A stretch of DNA of 64,000 nucleotides from Pristionchus mayeri (lineage: Eukaryota > Nematoda > Chromadorea > Rhabditida > Neodiplogasteridae): NCBI GenBank assembly GCA_036245805.1, contig BTRK01000003.1, forward strand, positions 1,488,001 to 1,552,000. Reading direction: 5' to 3'. A model generated the notes under the pieces. It worked only from the letters and a program-made list of their open reading frames with translations, ran no database searches and was not told the origin of the DNA. Positions 33,501 through 45,500 of the stretch are shown here, in pieces. The position numbers and the translations under genes were made by a program. Every line of letters begins with the position of its first letter. Position 1 is the first letter of the stretch.

Positions 33501-36281
33501 TCAGCTACTAATTAATTAATCAATCAGTTACTGGATGAGTGATCAGTTACCTAGCGCTTGGTTGTCCATATCTCAGCATCTCGATCGAAACTTCAGATTT
33601 ATTGTTGTGCTAGAGCACAGATAATTATCCTGAAAACAATTTCAGCTGCTTTGTTTCGGTATTAATAATCATTTGATTTCGAGAAACGGTCCTGTGGTCT
33701 TTTCATTCTATGCACTCGCAATCGATCGATCGATCTTTATTGGAGAGAGAGAGAGAGAGAGAGGGAGAGAGAATAAAGAGATGCTGGTATCATTTCTCCA
33801 ATTGTACTAATAATAAGTTACCTGCGAGATAGTGCTGAGCATCAGTTCGCTGGTTGTGTCGTGATAAATGTGTTGATAAATGTGTCGTGATAAAGAAGAA
33901 AGTAAATGACAATTGTACTCGAAAAATTGTGGAGAGTGAGGGCGTGTAGAGCTCTGAATTGGTTTTAATATCACGGGAAAGTTAAGAAGTCATGATGATA
34001 GGATATGCGACGAATGGTTTATTGTATTGTTCGCGAATATAAGGAAAGATCATCATTTATGAGTGGCCGTGGAGCTGTTGAGCAATCTTGAAAGCGCAAA
34101 AGTGATATGTTGGAGTGAGCCATGAGAAGGGTGTGAAGGGGGCGGGGTTTCGCCATTGCGGGAGATGGGCTTGATGTTGAAATTTGAAGTCGTGAATTGG
34201 GAAGAGCACAATTATTCATTTACTTTCTTCATTATTCTAGAGTGATCGATGCATCACAAAACTACTTTCTGAGAAGGGTGATAAAGATTAAGGATGAAAG
34301 TAATTTCTCTTATAGTGAAATCCTTCCAATTGAATATTAGGAAGGGTTTATCAACTATTCAGAAAATGAATTCATTCTTTGCAGCAACATCCTGGTGGTC
34401 TTCGGCGGCATCGAGGGCGTCGACGCGGCCATCGAGGGAGACGAGGCGTACGCGGAGACGTCCGCCGAAGTGGGGAATTTGGATTTGTAGGCTTAGGCGT
34501 AGGCTTAATTTTACCATCTTGCGAAAAAGGGAGAATTTGAAATGGTTATACTTGGGAAGTAGTTGTGTAGGCGGAGACATACGCTAAGGTGGGGGAATTA
34601 TGCTTTTTTTAAATTTAGGCTTAGTTTTTCCATCCCGAGAAAATTGGGAGAATGTGGAATAGTTATACGGAAAGGGGGGGGGCTGTAGTTGGTTGATGAG
34701 GAAACATACGCCGAGTTTGGGAATTGCATTTCAATCAGCTTCACCTCCTTTTGTAGTTGAGGTGTAACTTAGATGGCTTTCGAAGTGGTGAATTTTGCTG
34801 TGCTCACTCATTTGAAAGCAGGTTGACTAGGGTTGCACGAGTGAACAATATTGGGGTGGAATCTTTCCTACGTGATAGAAGTAGCACCTGTTCGGCATAA
34901 ATATTTTAAAATAAATGCTCAGCTACATGAGATAGTTCTGGGAGACAAGATGTGATTTCATATTGATTTATGCTATTTTTGTTACAGGAAGCGTTCACGC
35001 TGCTGCTGCGGCCTTTCGTCTCGAACGGCTCGCGCTCCGAGAGGTTCGCAGTTTCATTGCGAATATAGAATGTTAATGAACACGTGAAAGTAATCATACT
35101 TAATTTTTTTATGCAACCAATCACCACATAATCTATTTGAAAAATTCGCAAAATAACTTTTTTGTGGGCATCCGAGAGGTTCGCCGTTTCACGATAACTA
35201 TAGAGTTTCCCTCCAAACACGAGAGTGATAAAGTCTCGGCTGACTCTCCGTTAGTATACAACCTATCCCATTATCAACAAAACATGCGTTCGGAAAATTC
35301 AGTTTTTGGTCCGAGAGGCTCGCCGTTTCACTATTATTATAGAGTTTCGGTCGATACCGAAAGGGTAATTTTTCTTCGAAGTACTAGACAATTAACACAT
35401 GATATGAAAAACTTGCATTTGTCTTATGTTTTGACGCCCGAGAGGTTCGCTGCTTCATTGTGATTATAGAGTTTCCTTTTCAAGTCGAATGTGGTAGAGC
35501 CATGGGTCGTTATTCCGAAAACAACTTTAATTAAGACATGTTCTATCTGATAATTTTAGAGTTAAAATCCGAGTGGTTCGCGGTTTCATTGTTATTATAG
35601 AGTTTTAGTTCAAAATCAAGAGTGATGAGGTTGCAGATGTCGTTAGTATACAAATTCAAATAATCCATTTCCTTCAAACCGTACATTCGACAAATATTGT
35701 TGAGGTCCGAGTGATCGGCAGTTTCACTGTGACTATAGAGATTCCGTTAAAATCCGAAAAAGATCATGCCCTGGGCCCCCTTCGGTTTACAACTTTATTA
35801 ATCCATGATCAATCCGGAATTTTTTTATGTGTCTTCCGAGTGGTCTGCTTTTTCACTATGAATATAGGGAGTTAATGGAAACGCAAGATTGATCTTTCTT
35901 CAGCTTTGTAATAATCCATTATCTATCGGCAAAATTTACATTTGTCAATTGTAGCGGAGATCCTTGTGGTTCGGTGTATCACTATAGTTATATAAAGATA
36001 GTGGATACAGGAAAGCAATGTGAGGGTGTTCTCGACTTCAATCAAATCATAACACGATCTGTTGAGTAATTTATGAAAAATTGACAACCTCTCATGATCT
36101 CTAACGTGTAAAAGCAATTATGTGTATACCATTTATATTTTATTTAAAATTTTAAAAAAACATTTATTTTAAATTTAGTCCTTGCTGATTGATTATTATT
36201 TCCAGAATCGAAGAGAACGTCCTCGTTGGTCTGTCGACGGTGGACTCGCGCGTCGCCGACCTCTACGGCTACCCACAGTAA
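22090..36281 (+). CDS. SPOUT1 / C9orf114 (CENP-32) family RNA methyltransferase
   Basis: A SPOUT-fold methyltransferase conserved in eukaryotes; the human protein is also known for a role at spindle poles and kinetochores. Fourteen exons join in phase: 22090-22186, 22443-22504, 22799-22874, 23226-23314, 25033-25106, 25396-25492, 25961-26027, 26458-26591, 26784-26859, 27532-27638, 27999-28090, 34385-34469, 34988-35043, 36206-36281; 395 residues. The N terminus is charged and lysine-rich. The SPOUT core begins with KPYTLNIAIPGSFLLNAQ and AELRTYMAGQIARAA. Then come LECPQYLRRALF, GLLNPLDSQHHL, an inserted OB-like strand region (PPGTRVTVEMG), YWGYSVRIAK, YDCIIGTSPNGA and the knot motif NILVVFGGIEGVDAAI. 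The ATG follows TTCTCAGA. Several introns hold tandem arrays that include exon ends, and the 6.3-kb intron 11 holds a repeat of about 0.9 kb. PISD lies 254 bp downstream. I recall these two genes also being neighbours in C. elegans (B0361.6 and B0361.5), which should be checked. Confidence 0.93.
23360..25020 (+). repeat. Diverged tandem array in SPOUT1 intron 4
   Basis: Repeated units share GATGACTGTGGC followed by TCGAATCGCRGGGTC-like text, seen near 23425, 23610, 24190, 24520, 24635, 24770 and 24985, spaced about 115-200 nt. Several units end in CTCAGAT-like text, the same as the acceptor of exon 5 (CTCAG at 25028-25032). The MITE at 23731-24075 lies inside. Confidence 0.7.
23731..24075. 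mobile_element. 345-bp non-autonomous DNA transposon with 25-bp perfect TIRs
   Basis: Starts GGCACTGGTATAGAAGCCCG and ends with the exact reverse complement. It is flanked by a perfect 8-bp direct repeat TTGCATTG (23723-23730 and 24076-24083). The interior has no coding capacity. TIRs starting GG with 8-bp duplications fit Merlin- or P-like elements better than hAT; the superfamily is undecided. It interrupts the tandem array in SPOUT1 intron 4. Confidence 0.92.
25090..25360 (+). repeat. Triplicated exon 5 / intron 5 junction of SPOUT1
   Basis: CGAGGATGACTGACGAGTGAG occurs at the real exon end (25091), again near 25188, and once more as CGAGGATGACTGAGTGAG near 25290. Each is followed by the same intronic text ending CTTACCAACCTTAGGG(C/T)CA. 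The period is about 97 nt. Confidence 0.88.
26072..26150. repeat. CRE-palindrome MITE, copy 3
   Basis: TAGGTCGGATGAGAACTATG, with TGACGTCA in both arms; SPOUT1 intron 7. Confidence 0.8.
27456..27523 (+). repeat. AAC / AAT microsatellites beside an acceptor
   Basis: (AAC)n at 27458-27480 and (AAT)n at 27491-27523, ending 8 nt before the CAG acceptor of SPOUT1 exon 10, where a pyrimidine tract would usually lie. Confidence 0.85.
27661..27709 (+). repeat. Dispersed ~50-nt repeat
   Basis: AATTTGCAATTAGTCGTTGC then GACCGCACTGCAAGAGTT; SPOUT1 intron 10. Confidence 0.75.
27805..27880. repeat. CRE-palindrome MITE, copy 4
   Basis: GATGAGAACTAGGACGTCATG paired with CATGACGTCATAGTTCTCATC; SPOUT1 intron 10. 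Confidence 0.78.
29696..29808. mobile_element. Palindromic MITE (GGTTCGTAATT ends)
   Basis: Inverted ends GGTTCGTAATTAAGG and GAATTACGAAC surround a CTTCATTCTACACATTCGAA stem. Flanks TCCAGTAG and TCCAGTAA match at 7 of 8 bases, a probable 8-bp target duplication. Confidence 0.75.
30653..30732. repeat. CRE-palindrome MITE, copy 5 (diverged)
   Basis: Left arm ATGACGTCAT is intact; right arm reads ACCGTAATGG. Centre CGCCTTTGGCCTATCAAAGG. Confidence 0.65.
33056..33148. mobile_element. 93-bp palindromic MITE with 8-bp target duplication
   Basis: GAGCAATCGTCTGACTCTC at the left end and its exact reverse complement at the right, flanked by perfect 8-bp direct repeats GAGTAGCC (33048-33055 and 33149-33156). 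It has the GAGAGAGCG stem of the GAGA hairpin family, showing that at least some of those hairpins were mobile. Confidence 0.88.
35036..36000 (+). repeat. Eight-copy array seeded by the exon 13 / intron 13 junction of SPOUT1
   Basis: The junction text TCCGAGAGGTTCGCAGTTTCA, then ATATAGA, which contains the last coding bases of exon 13 and its donor, recurs near 35173, 35310, 35440, 35568, 35703, 35836 and 35960, about every 130 nt. It decays steadily with distance from the exon (GAGAGGTTCGC, then GAGTGGTTCGC, then GTGTATCAC-like). Confidence 0.9.
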
Positions 36282-36535
36282 TCCCTGACTACCGTAATCC
36301 CCCACTGCCTATCGACCACTGACTTTTCACCCCATTGCTCGTTCATTTTTGTTGTCTGTTATCCCTTCTCCTCGTTATGTTGTGCGTTTGTGGCTGGCGT
36401 AAATGGTTTCTACCTCAATTAATTTTCTTGTGTATATTGTACTTGAGAGTCCAACAAGCTCTCTGAATATCTCGAATTATCGATTGACCTCAGCCACAGC
36501 AACCCGCTTAAAGTAACCCGAGCGCGTAGTACGGT
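36282..36535 (+). promoter_or_regulatory. Gap between SPOUT1 and PISD
   Basis: A 254-bp gap between two co-oriented genes, short enough for an operon. GACCTCAG at 36486-36493 is a possible trans-splice acceptor before the PISD start. Confidence 0.35.
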
Positions 36536-39500
36536 ATGTCGCTCGGTGCATCATGGATCCGATCGATCGCGGGCTCCTACCGCTCCCTGATGGTTGGTGT
36601 ACGGTAACTTGCGACAAACACGTTATTGATTTTTTTCAGTCAACAGCCGTCTCTCGGCGGCTACAGTCGACCGCCTTCCAGGGTACTGTATCGAAGAAGA
36701 GCCGTAAGTTTATTGATTTGGTTTTGCCATCGGATAAACTGTAAGCGTTGCAAAGCTGAAGCTGTGGAACCTTTTTCATTGGTTAGGTGTTTCCCATTGT
36801 GATCAAGTAACTCTAGTGCAGTATCTACAGAACTTCCGGGTGATGTCACAAACGTTGGGAGGAATTATCGAGTACTTTCTTTAAATGTTGCGTTTCTCGT
36901 AGATCAGACCCGCCGGAGAGTCAGCATTTTCAAAGATCTATTATCGCTCAACCGGTTTAGAGTTTGCAAGGAAGGCCCGTTTATGGTACTCTTGAGGGTT
37001 TGCAGAGAATGAAGTCATCTCTGCTCCCTCGGGAGTCCCAAAGTTTTGGGGGGATGTAAAAATGGAAGAAGAGGGGGCGCGTGCGCTTCTACTGAATATT
37101 CTCACGCCACGCGAGTTTAGTCGACCAGAGAACCACAGCAGTGTGTCCTCTCTCTTTGCTTCTCATTTTCTCTTTCTCTAACTCTCTCAAAATCGGGTGC
37201 TCTCTCCCACTGTCTGATCAGAGAGAGGAGGAGAAGGATAGATTGGGGAGATTTCTCCCTTTTCTATTTCTCCCTCCTCTGGGATAAATTAGAGTTGTAC
37301 TCTGACTCTCTCACTTTGCCATGCTCTCTAGCAAGTCAGAGAATGCGAGAGAGTATGGGAAACAAGGAGAGTCAGAGCAGTGCTAGTCGTGCTTCTCCCT
37401 CCTCATCCAGGGAGTACAGCAAAACGGCTTGCCTATTTGCACATACGTCTTTCCTCTGTTCTCTGAATCGTCTGACGATCTCCGTTTTGCGTGCTCTCTC
37501 GCTCTCTCGGACTGGCGAGACAGTATGGGTTGCAGAGAGAGAGATTGCTCCACTCGGCCTGTTCACAGTGATCCTCTCGCTCTCTTCTCTGTCGGACTCT
37601 CTCAATTTCACACACTCTCTCACTCTTTCTGACTTCTGAGAAAGTATGTGGAGATAAGAGAGAAGACCTCGCCTGTTCACATTGAGGAGAAAACCCCACA
37701 CCACACCGTTCGCTTCTCCCTTTCTCCTTTCTCCTCGAATTAAACGCGCCCCTGACTCTCCTCAGTTTGCATACTCTCTCGCTGGTTTAAGAGTGCGAGA
37801 GAGTACGTATTGTAGAGAGAGTAAGTGACGATTGCTCCCCCCCCCTTCTCCCGTTTAACCCTGTTTAGTTAGCGGTTTTGCCGATAGTATTGACTTGCTT
37901 ATTGGGGCAACGTCCGGCTTTGCTCGTGCGCTTGGTTACGGTATTGGAATGGATGAAGTACTAATAATTATTGTGCCCCTGGGGAAAGTGTGAGAGTGGG
38001 GTCACGACTTTTGTATATACCAGAAGGGAGGTGGGAGAGGGGGAAGGAGAGTAAGAGGGAGGGAGAGTGGGAGGCTGGCAGTGACCCGAGAGGGAAGGAG
38101 AGGAGGAGGAGGTCGCCTAGGGTCACTCATCAGCCAGTCGAGACCGGATCCTAGAGGCAATAGCACGTGACCTGCCAGGCGGAGTCCGTAATTCGGGTTA
38201 TCGTCACTTTTTGTACATAAAATTTGCAATTAGTCGTTGCGACCGCACTGCAAGAGTTATCCCTGATTTGCGTACTTTGCATGTGACCAGCCATGAGGTT
38301 CTAGGATTCGCCGAGCGACTAACATTACTATGTTTTGATATTATCACTCATTCCTTGATTGTGTCAAGTTTCCCATCTGGTATTGTAGTAAGTGTCCCTG
38401 GCTACTGTACTCCCAGGTAAAAATTTGCGCTATTTTTTCTGTAAAAAATCGAGTTTCTGCGGTGATTTAGAAACCTGGCGATTTCTGGGTTCAGTCATTG
38501 ACTAAGTAATCAGATGGTTCGCCCTTTCAATACTTGCGCACAGCTCACTATAAAATTGCTATAAATACATTTTAGCCCTTTTTTATTGCTAATGTTTGAA
38601 TGCGTTTTCAGAAATAAATTATAGTTATTCCCCTGGTAGGACTCCTGGGGAGAAACGTTTTATTTTTCGGTGAAAGTCCAAGTTTCTGAGGTGATTGAAA
38701 ACCTGGAGATTGCTCGATTCAGTCATTGGCTATCCCATCAGATGATACGCATACTCAATTAATGTGTACCATCCGCTTGAATATCTACGAAAAATATTTC
38801 TGCAATACATAGTAGCGGACCTATTTATGTGCAGCACGACTGCAATACGATGCCCGCGGGAAAGCGCAAGGCGTATGACGTAATCGAAATGTAATAAAAG
38901 GAACCCCGGGAACGAGTTTTATAGCGGATATTTTTGTGCCATCGCTCGCCCCCCATTGAACGATGCTCTCCGTTCCTTCCTTCTTACTCTCGTTCTCTCT
39001 CATTCTCTTTCTCTCCCGTTCCCCCTTCTCTCTCCTTGGCCCTTTGGTCTACTCAATGATGATTCGTTCGGACAATGCGGACATCGTGTTAGGTGAGGGG
39101 CCGTATTTTGCCCTCCACCCCCCCCCCCCCCTCCCGCTAGTGTTCGTTATGTGGGTAATTCCCTCTTACATGTTAGTTTCCGCACTCTCGCATATCTTGA
39201 CCTGTCGAGAAAGAATGTAGATTGAAGAGTTACGAACTCTACCCTCCGCTGTGGCTTCTCCTTCTTCTTTTCTTCACCTCCCAATTGAATCCTTTCAAGG
39301 GCACCCGTTCTTTCACAACCTCCTAACTTCGCATAATGTCTCGTATGTTAGAGAAGGTGAGAGCACGCAAATAGGAGAGCATCAGACGAAAACTGCGAGT
39401 GAGGGCCTACAGGGGGGAGGAAGCCCTCCCACCCTATGTGTTTGTGCGCTCCTTGCGTTCATCTAATAGTAAATGAGATAAGAATCGTGTAGTGCCTATC

Positions 39501-42500
39501 GGCAAGATGCATCGGGTGTTCTTTCCCCGCTCTCCCTTTCCAACATAATACTGTAGTATACTCTTAAAGTAGTGTCAGCACTCTCCTCAAATCGCGTACT
39601 CTCTAGCCTCCGTGGTACCAGACAGAACACGCCATTCCATTCACTGTTTTGTAACTAGATTAGCGCCCTCTGTGTACGTGATCTTTGTCGCTCGCTAGTA
39701 TGTCTTCGAAAGTCTTCGAAAGAAAAGTTTTTCTATAGGAAATTTGAAATTAGTCGTTGCGGCACTCTGCAAGAGTTCGGTTCACCGGTCTCTTTCGAGA
39801 GAGAGAGAGAGAGAACATACAGAAAGAAGAAAGTTGTTCTTTGCTAAGCCATCCCTTCTCTCTAGTTGCTGCATTTTTGCGTCTTATGACGAATGAATGA
39901 ATGAAAAAATTGATAGAATTTCCCTCCTCTTGAGCCCATTCAAGTAGAAGGAAGCTTTTCAATTGTGGAGCAATCGTTTGACAACTCTTCATTTCACGCG
40001 CTGTCTCGTAGGTCAGAGTGAGCGAGAGAGTACGCAATACGATGAGAGTCAGACGATTGCTTCCGTTGTGACTCACACTCACACCCGGACATAACTCAAA
40101 GCAATAATCATTTCGACCGCCTCCCTCTCCTTCTCGCCAGAAAACTTTTTTGTATACAAAATTTGAAGTTAGTCGTTGCGGCCCTCTGCGAGAGTTCTGA
40201 GAACGTCTTAATCTCTTGATGGAAAGCCAACCCCGCTCTCGCCCTACTCCTCCTCTTCCTCCTCCGCCCTTGTCGGGGGGTTGTTTTTGTCGAATTCTCA
40301 ATTCTCGACCCGGGCACGCCGCGCCAAAACTCGCCTACTTATTACATCGGCGGAGCACGAACTTTGTTGATCTGGCGAGTACTTGCCCATTTTATCTACC
40401 TATCTTATCTGATGTCACCCCACAGTGAGAAATTCCTTGCCAGCGCCTAATTTTGTACACAAAATTCGCAATTAGTCAATGCGGCGTTCTGCAAGAATAT
40501 ATAGATCGCTTTATCTCTCATAGCTAATGAAGGCATAGTTGGAGTAGACGTGTTTCGGAAGCCAAATCAACAGTTGCAAGGGCGCAGATTAAATCGGCAA
40601 AATATTTGCCCGCCTGTGCTCTTATCTGATGTCACATTCATCTTGGTTCTCTGCGAAGTAATGCCCATTCTATGCCCGCGCGTGTTTTTTGGCACTTGGA
40701 CGAATGGGAACCTACTCGATGATGAAGAACGAAAAAATATTTACTTCTAGAGTATTTTCTTTGGGCTCGTTAGAGCGAAACAATATAAAGTACGTGTTTG
40801 GTTCACTTCAGATGCAGTAATTTCATGTTTATGACCGCGCGTGTTTTAGTGGTACTTGGTCGAATTAAAATCTAGAAGGAAGTAGATGAAGGAAGTAACA
40901 GAAGTTTCGCTGGGTTTGTTCTCTGGTCACAGCGATAAAATATCGGAGTAAAGTACTTTCCTGGCTCACTTCCGATGTGAATGTTTTTGCCATGATGTTT
41001 AGTTTCTGCCCGCCCGTGTGTTTTATTGGCACTCGGTTATATGAGAACCTACTGAAGAGAGGAAGAAGAATATTTCTTCTCGAGTTGTTTCGCTGGGCTT
41101 TTATTTCTCGTATGAGAAAATATTGGAAAACTGCATGTTTCTTGGCTATCGTCAGTTTTCAAATTCAGTGACCCCAAGTGGCTGCCTATTGTTTGGACTG
41201 GTTCTCCACGCGCCCTATCTCTGACTCGCACTTTGGATGATAACTTTCTGAAGGTCGGGAGGAAAAAATTTTTCGAGTGGTTTCTTTGGGCGCATTAGAG
41301 CGAAACAGTATTGATGAGGAGAACATGTTGGGTTCGCATTAGTGATGCCAAATCGGCGCGCGCTCTCCTCGTTTCACACGCTCTCTCGCCGGTCAGACAG
41401 AGCGAGAGAGCGTGTGAAACGAGGAGAGCGCGCGCCGATTTGGCATCACTAGTTCACATCAGATGAGTTTCCACCCCGCGCGTTTCTTCTTTCGCCGCCC
41501 TTCTATAGTGTCCCCAAGTGGCTCGCTATTGTCCTCTCGCGGCCTGCCTCTGTCTCGCACTTGGTGTCGATGAGAACCTGCTGAAGGAAGCACTAAGAAT
41601 ATTTCTTCTCCAAGTTTCCTCATTCAAGTATCAGCAAATATCGGAAAACTGAATGTTTCTTGGCCATTGTCAGTTTTTAAATTCCATCTATAGTGACCCC
41701 AAGCATACATTTTCATACCCTCGGACTCCGAGGGTACCCACTTTAACATAATTTAGTCTGCCCGATCTAAGACTAGGCTGAAAAGATGCGCTGTGGGGCG
41801 CCGATAACAAATCACCTCATTGGTAGCCACTTATATTGCCATCCAAGAGAACGGGGGGCACTTATATGCAAATACAGTAATTTTTGGCATTTTTCCAACC
41901 ATGTCCTAGAGACTCGGAAGTAGGCTCAAAAGATGCGCCATAGTGTGCAGATAACAAATCACTTCGTTGGTAGCCACTTATATTGCCATCCCAGGGAATG
42001 GGGGCCACTTATATTGTTTCGCCGAGGTTAATGAAAATGTATGACCCCAAGTGGCTCCCCATTGTTTGGACTGATAGTCATCGCGCCCTATCCCTGTCTC
42101 GCACTTTCGGTTGATAGCGGGTGGGGGAATAAACACTCAGCGGGTGGTTTGATGGTTTGGTTAGCTGAGGAGAGGGAAGAGAGAGAGATAGAGATCTCTT
42201 TCGAGATTTGCAAAGATTCTTCATTGAAGAATGATAGAAAGTGAGCCGAGGCACATTATCAGCCCACATTCTCGCAATGATATTAACCCTGATAAACAAG
42301 TGCTATCTGATTGATTTTGTGCATGTTCATGTATCGTAACGCTCATTCTTCTGGATTACTGTAAACACCGTTTACTGTGAGAATAGAAAGCGTATTCTAT
42401 GGTGTGGTGTGCGAGACTTAGTACATTTGTTTCTAAATATACGCGGAACGCGGAGGGAAAATGTTCCGCGTATACTTAGAAACAAATATACTAAATCTCG

Positions 42501-45500
42501 CCCATCACACTACGGACTACGCTTTCTATTCTCACAGTACCCCAAATTCCGTCCCCATTTCCCCAGCTGAGTTTATGAAGCACTGGCACGTGATCCCCCG
42601 GAAGCTTTTCTCGTTTTCCCGTTACTTGCTTCTCTATTTGTCTAATACTTCGAACAGTCTGTCCCCACTTTTGACTTCCCTGAAGTCCAATCAATCGATA
42701 TCGTCTCTTACCGTGTGCCTGCCGTACCTCCCAACCCTCCGCCTTCGCTGCAGGAGTCCGCCTCTACGCGCTCCTCGCGTCGTCTGCGGTAATCGGCGGC
42801 ACCGGAGCGTACGCGGCACGCCTGGCCACGCCCGACTGGCGCACCATCATCGACCCGGCGCACTACTATGAAGACTGGCAGGTACGGTAGGCGAACCGCG
42901 AATTTATATCGCGAACTGATTTTATTACGGTAGCACGATAGGCGTTGACGCGGCAGAGCTGCTGCTGCACGCAGTTCATGAGCAAGCCGCGACCTGACTC
43001 GAGCGCTCTCTTCAATTTGCATGCTCTCTCGCCTGTCAGAGATGGAGCGAGAGCGTATGGAGTTTGGAGAGAGCGCAGACGGTCAGACAGCGTGCATATA
43101 TTGATTTTCTGCTCTGCAGCAGCAGCAGCGATGATGTCGCGTCGACGAGTGAGGGAAGGAGGGAGGAGGAGGAGACGGAGAGCCTAGTGGAAGGGGAGGA
43201 GGCTACAGTACCCCCGCCCGCTACCGTATCCCCTCCTCCCGCTTCTTCTCTGCTGCAAGACCCTCGGAAGGAGAGGCGGAGAAGGAGACTGATCCGCCGA
43301 CTGCAGATCCGCGCGTACTTTTCGCTGCCGCTCAACGTCGTCTCGCGGCTGGCCGGAGGCATCGCGAACAGGGTACGGTAAGGGGAGGAATACGGTGGAA
43401 TGGGGTATTGATTGATTGATTTTGGTTGGTAATGAGTGTGATGCATTGATAAGGTGTGGAATATGCGGGAAATTGATTGAATGAGTGTCGGTACTTGATT
43501 TTGGGTGGAGGTGTATTTAATGTACAACTGTCTGAGAGTGATCACACCACCAAATGAATTCGGACATTGTACACCTTATGAAACGTGTCACATCCTGGTA
43601 GGCATTTGTTCGGATGGGAACTATTTCGTGATGTAACTTGTGATTTCAATGGCGGCAAGACGAAATAGTTCTCACCCAATCTAGTGAGGTTGTGACGGCA
43701 TTAGGGGCATAATTGCAATACTTTCTTATCAAATCAGAGTTAGCTATATTGCAGGAGATTCCGGTTTCGCTCCGGCGGCCTCTGCTCGGCCTTTTCGCCA
43801 AGATGTACGACTGCCGAATGGACGAGGCCATCGAGGTACACGGTAGCCTAGAGAGCGAGTACTTATCGAGGACTGAGTATTTTATAATTTGAAGAAAATT
43901 GTGCTATGTAGAAGACGAGAAAAAATGAAAACAAATTTGCAGCCCGATTTCGAGTCGTACTCGTCCTTCTCGGCCTTCTTCAATCGCACGCTGCGACCGG
44001 AGGCCCGCCCAATTAGCGCCACGCCCCTCGTGAGTTGATCTTTGATCTTTATCAGAAACTGAATAACGCCATGCCCCACGTGAGTTGGAATAGCTTAGCG
44101 AGATTTTTTGTACATAAAATTCGTAATTAGTCGCTGCGGCGCTCTGTAAGAGATCTGAGAAATCTCTAGTGATGTAATATCTGACTCACTTCAATTCCCG
44201 CCCCTCGCGAGTTGATCTTTGATCTTTGGTTGAAATCCTTGAGGGCTATTGGCCGATGATGTCGATTGTTCCTCCTTCGTTTGCCCCTACTCGTTCTAAT
44301 CGATTACGATTACGATGCAATTACGCGATAAGGTTCTTTCGTTACTAGTCTCTGCTGGTAACCTGTCGCTTTCGATTCTTTGCTCTCGAATAACAGTAAA
44401 AAGCACAAGAGAAGTAGGGTGCGTAGCCGCAAATAGAACTAGGCATCACTAAACTACGCAATAGAAAAACCTATCGTGGTTGCCTCTTGATGGATATACA
44501 ATTGCTTCTGATGAACGTAGACTCAGAGGCAATTATACGACGAATGAAGTAATACGTAAGTTGAGGCATCCAAGCAAGGCTGGTTTGCCACCCCCGCGCC
44601 AATTCTGCGTCTGTCCTGAGGTTATCAGCGACCTATGCGTGAGGCTACCGCCCGTTTTGTGTGCACGTGGTGGGGGATTTCTGACCTATTTCTTAACCCC
44701 CGTGGTCTGGGTGGATCTGCAGGCGAGGGGGGTCGAACTCAAGACCATCGGATTCGCATTCCTGGCACACAACCACTGCGCCACCTCGCCTCAATGAATG
44801 AAAAATATCAATGAATGAAAAATATCCTCCTTAATCTTGCCTTCGCAGGTGTCGCCTGCCGACGGCATCGTGCTGCACTACGGCAAGATCGACGATGACA
44901 AAGTCGAGTTTGTCAAGGTGAATTATTGAAGTTGATCTACGCTTCAAATACATGTCATTAGCAATGGAAAAGTTCGAGAAGTGATCGGGCTTGGAATCGT
45001 GTTCAAAAAAATTACTGCGAATCATTTGCGTAATTGCACCCAGTAGAACCGTGCTTCATGCAGTTGTCGTTAGCCCAGGAAATGTCCCAATGTGATGGAT
45101 GCAGCAGAAATACAAAAAATTTTACTTTATGGGCTTTTCAAAAAAAATTTCAAATCATGTGATTCGCGCACGTCCGACCTGAGCTTCACGTTGCTGTCTT
45201 TAGTGGTAGAAAGCCGGACTTAGTGATCGATCTGGGGTTCTCATTTCTCTAAAAATAATAATTATAATTCCTGCCTAACGAAATGCTGTTATTCCAGGGC
45301 CACGACTACAACGTGAAGGAGTTCCTCGGCGATGTGGAGATCAAGCCCAAGGTGAGAATGAGCGGAGTGCAAAAAATGGAAATGGTGGGAGAGCGCGCCC
45401 GTGATTACCGGTTTTATTTAGTGGTTATTAGGCGATTAGCAGTTGACAACAACGATAATTGCATTTTACTGGGCAGAAATATTATACCTAATACTTTTGA

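Larger units (their letters stand above)
29040..34230 (+). repeat. Array of ~0.9-kb repeats filling SPOUT1 intron 11
   Basis: The landmark GGAGAGTGAGnGCATGTAG followed by AGCTCTGAATTGATTTT recurs at about 29959, 30884, 31764, 32660 and 33931 (spacings about 925, 880, 897 and 1270). A second landmark, CATTAGCCGACTATAGC, recurs near 29134, 29279, 30290, 32092 and 32972. The units are diverged, MITE-invaded tandem copies with no coding potential. Confidence 0.85.

Noticed and set aside
35036..36000. CRISPR-like array
   Set aside because: The repeats are diverged tandem units of about 130 nt without short identical repeats and unique spacers, in a eukaryotic intron.
39750..40301. 183-codon minus-strand ORF
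   Set aside because: It crosses a GAGA hairpin and two dispersed repeats in PISD intron 2; no recognisable motif.
43036..43545. 169-codon minus-strand ORF
   Set aside because: Antisense to PISD exon 4; the sense strand gives the conserved PISD sequence.
44724..44792. Functional tRNA gene
   Set aside because: The acceptor stem pairs, but the T stem lacks enough bases and no 5-bp anticodon stem with a proper loop can be drawn.
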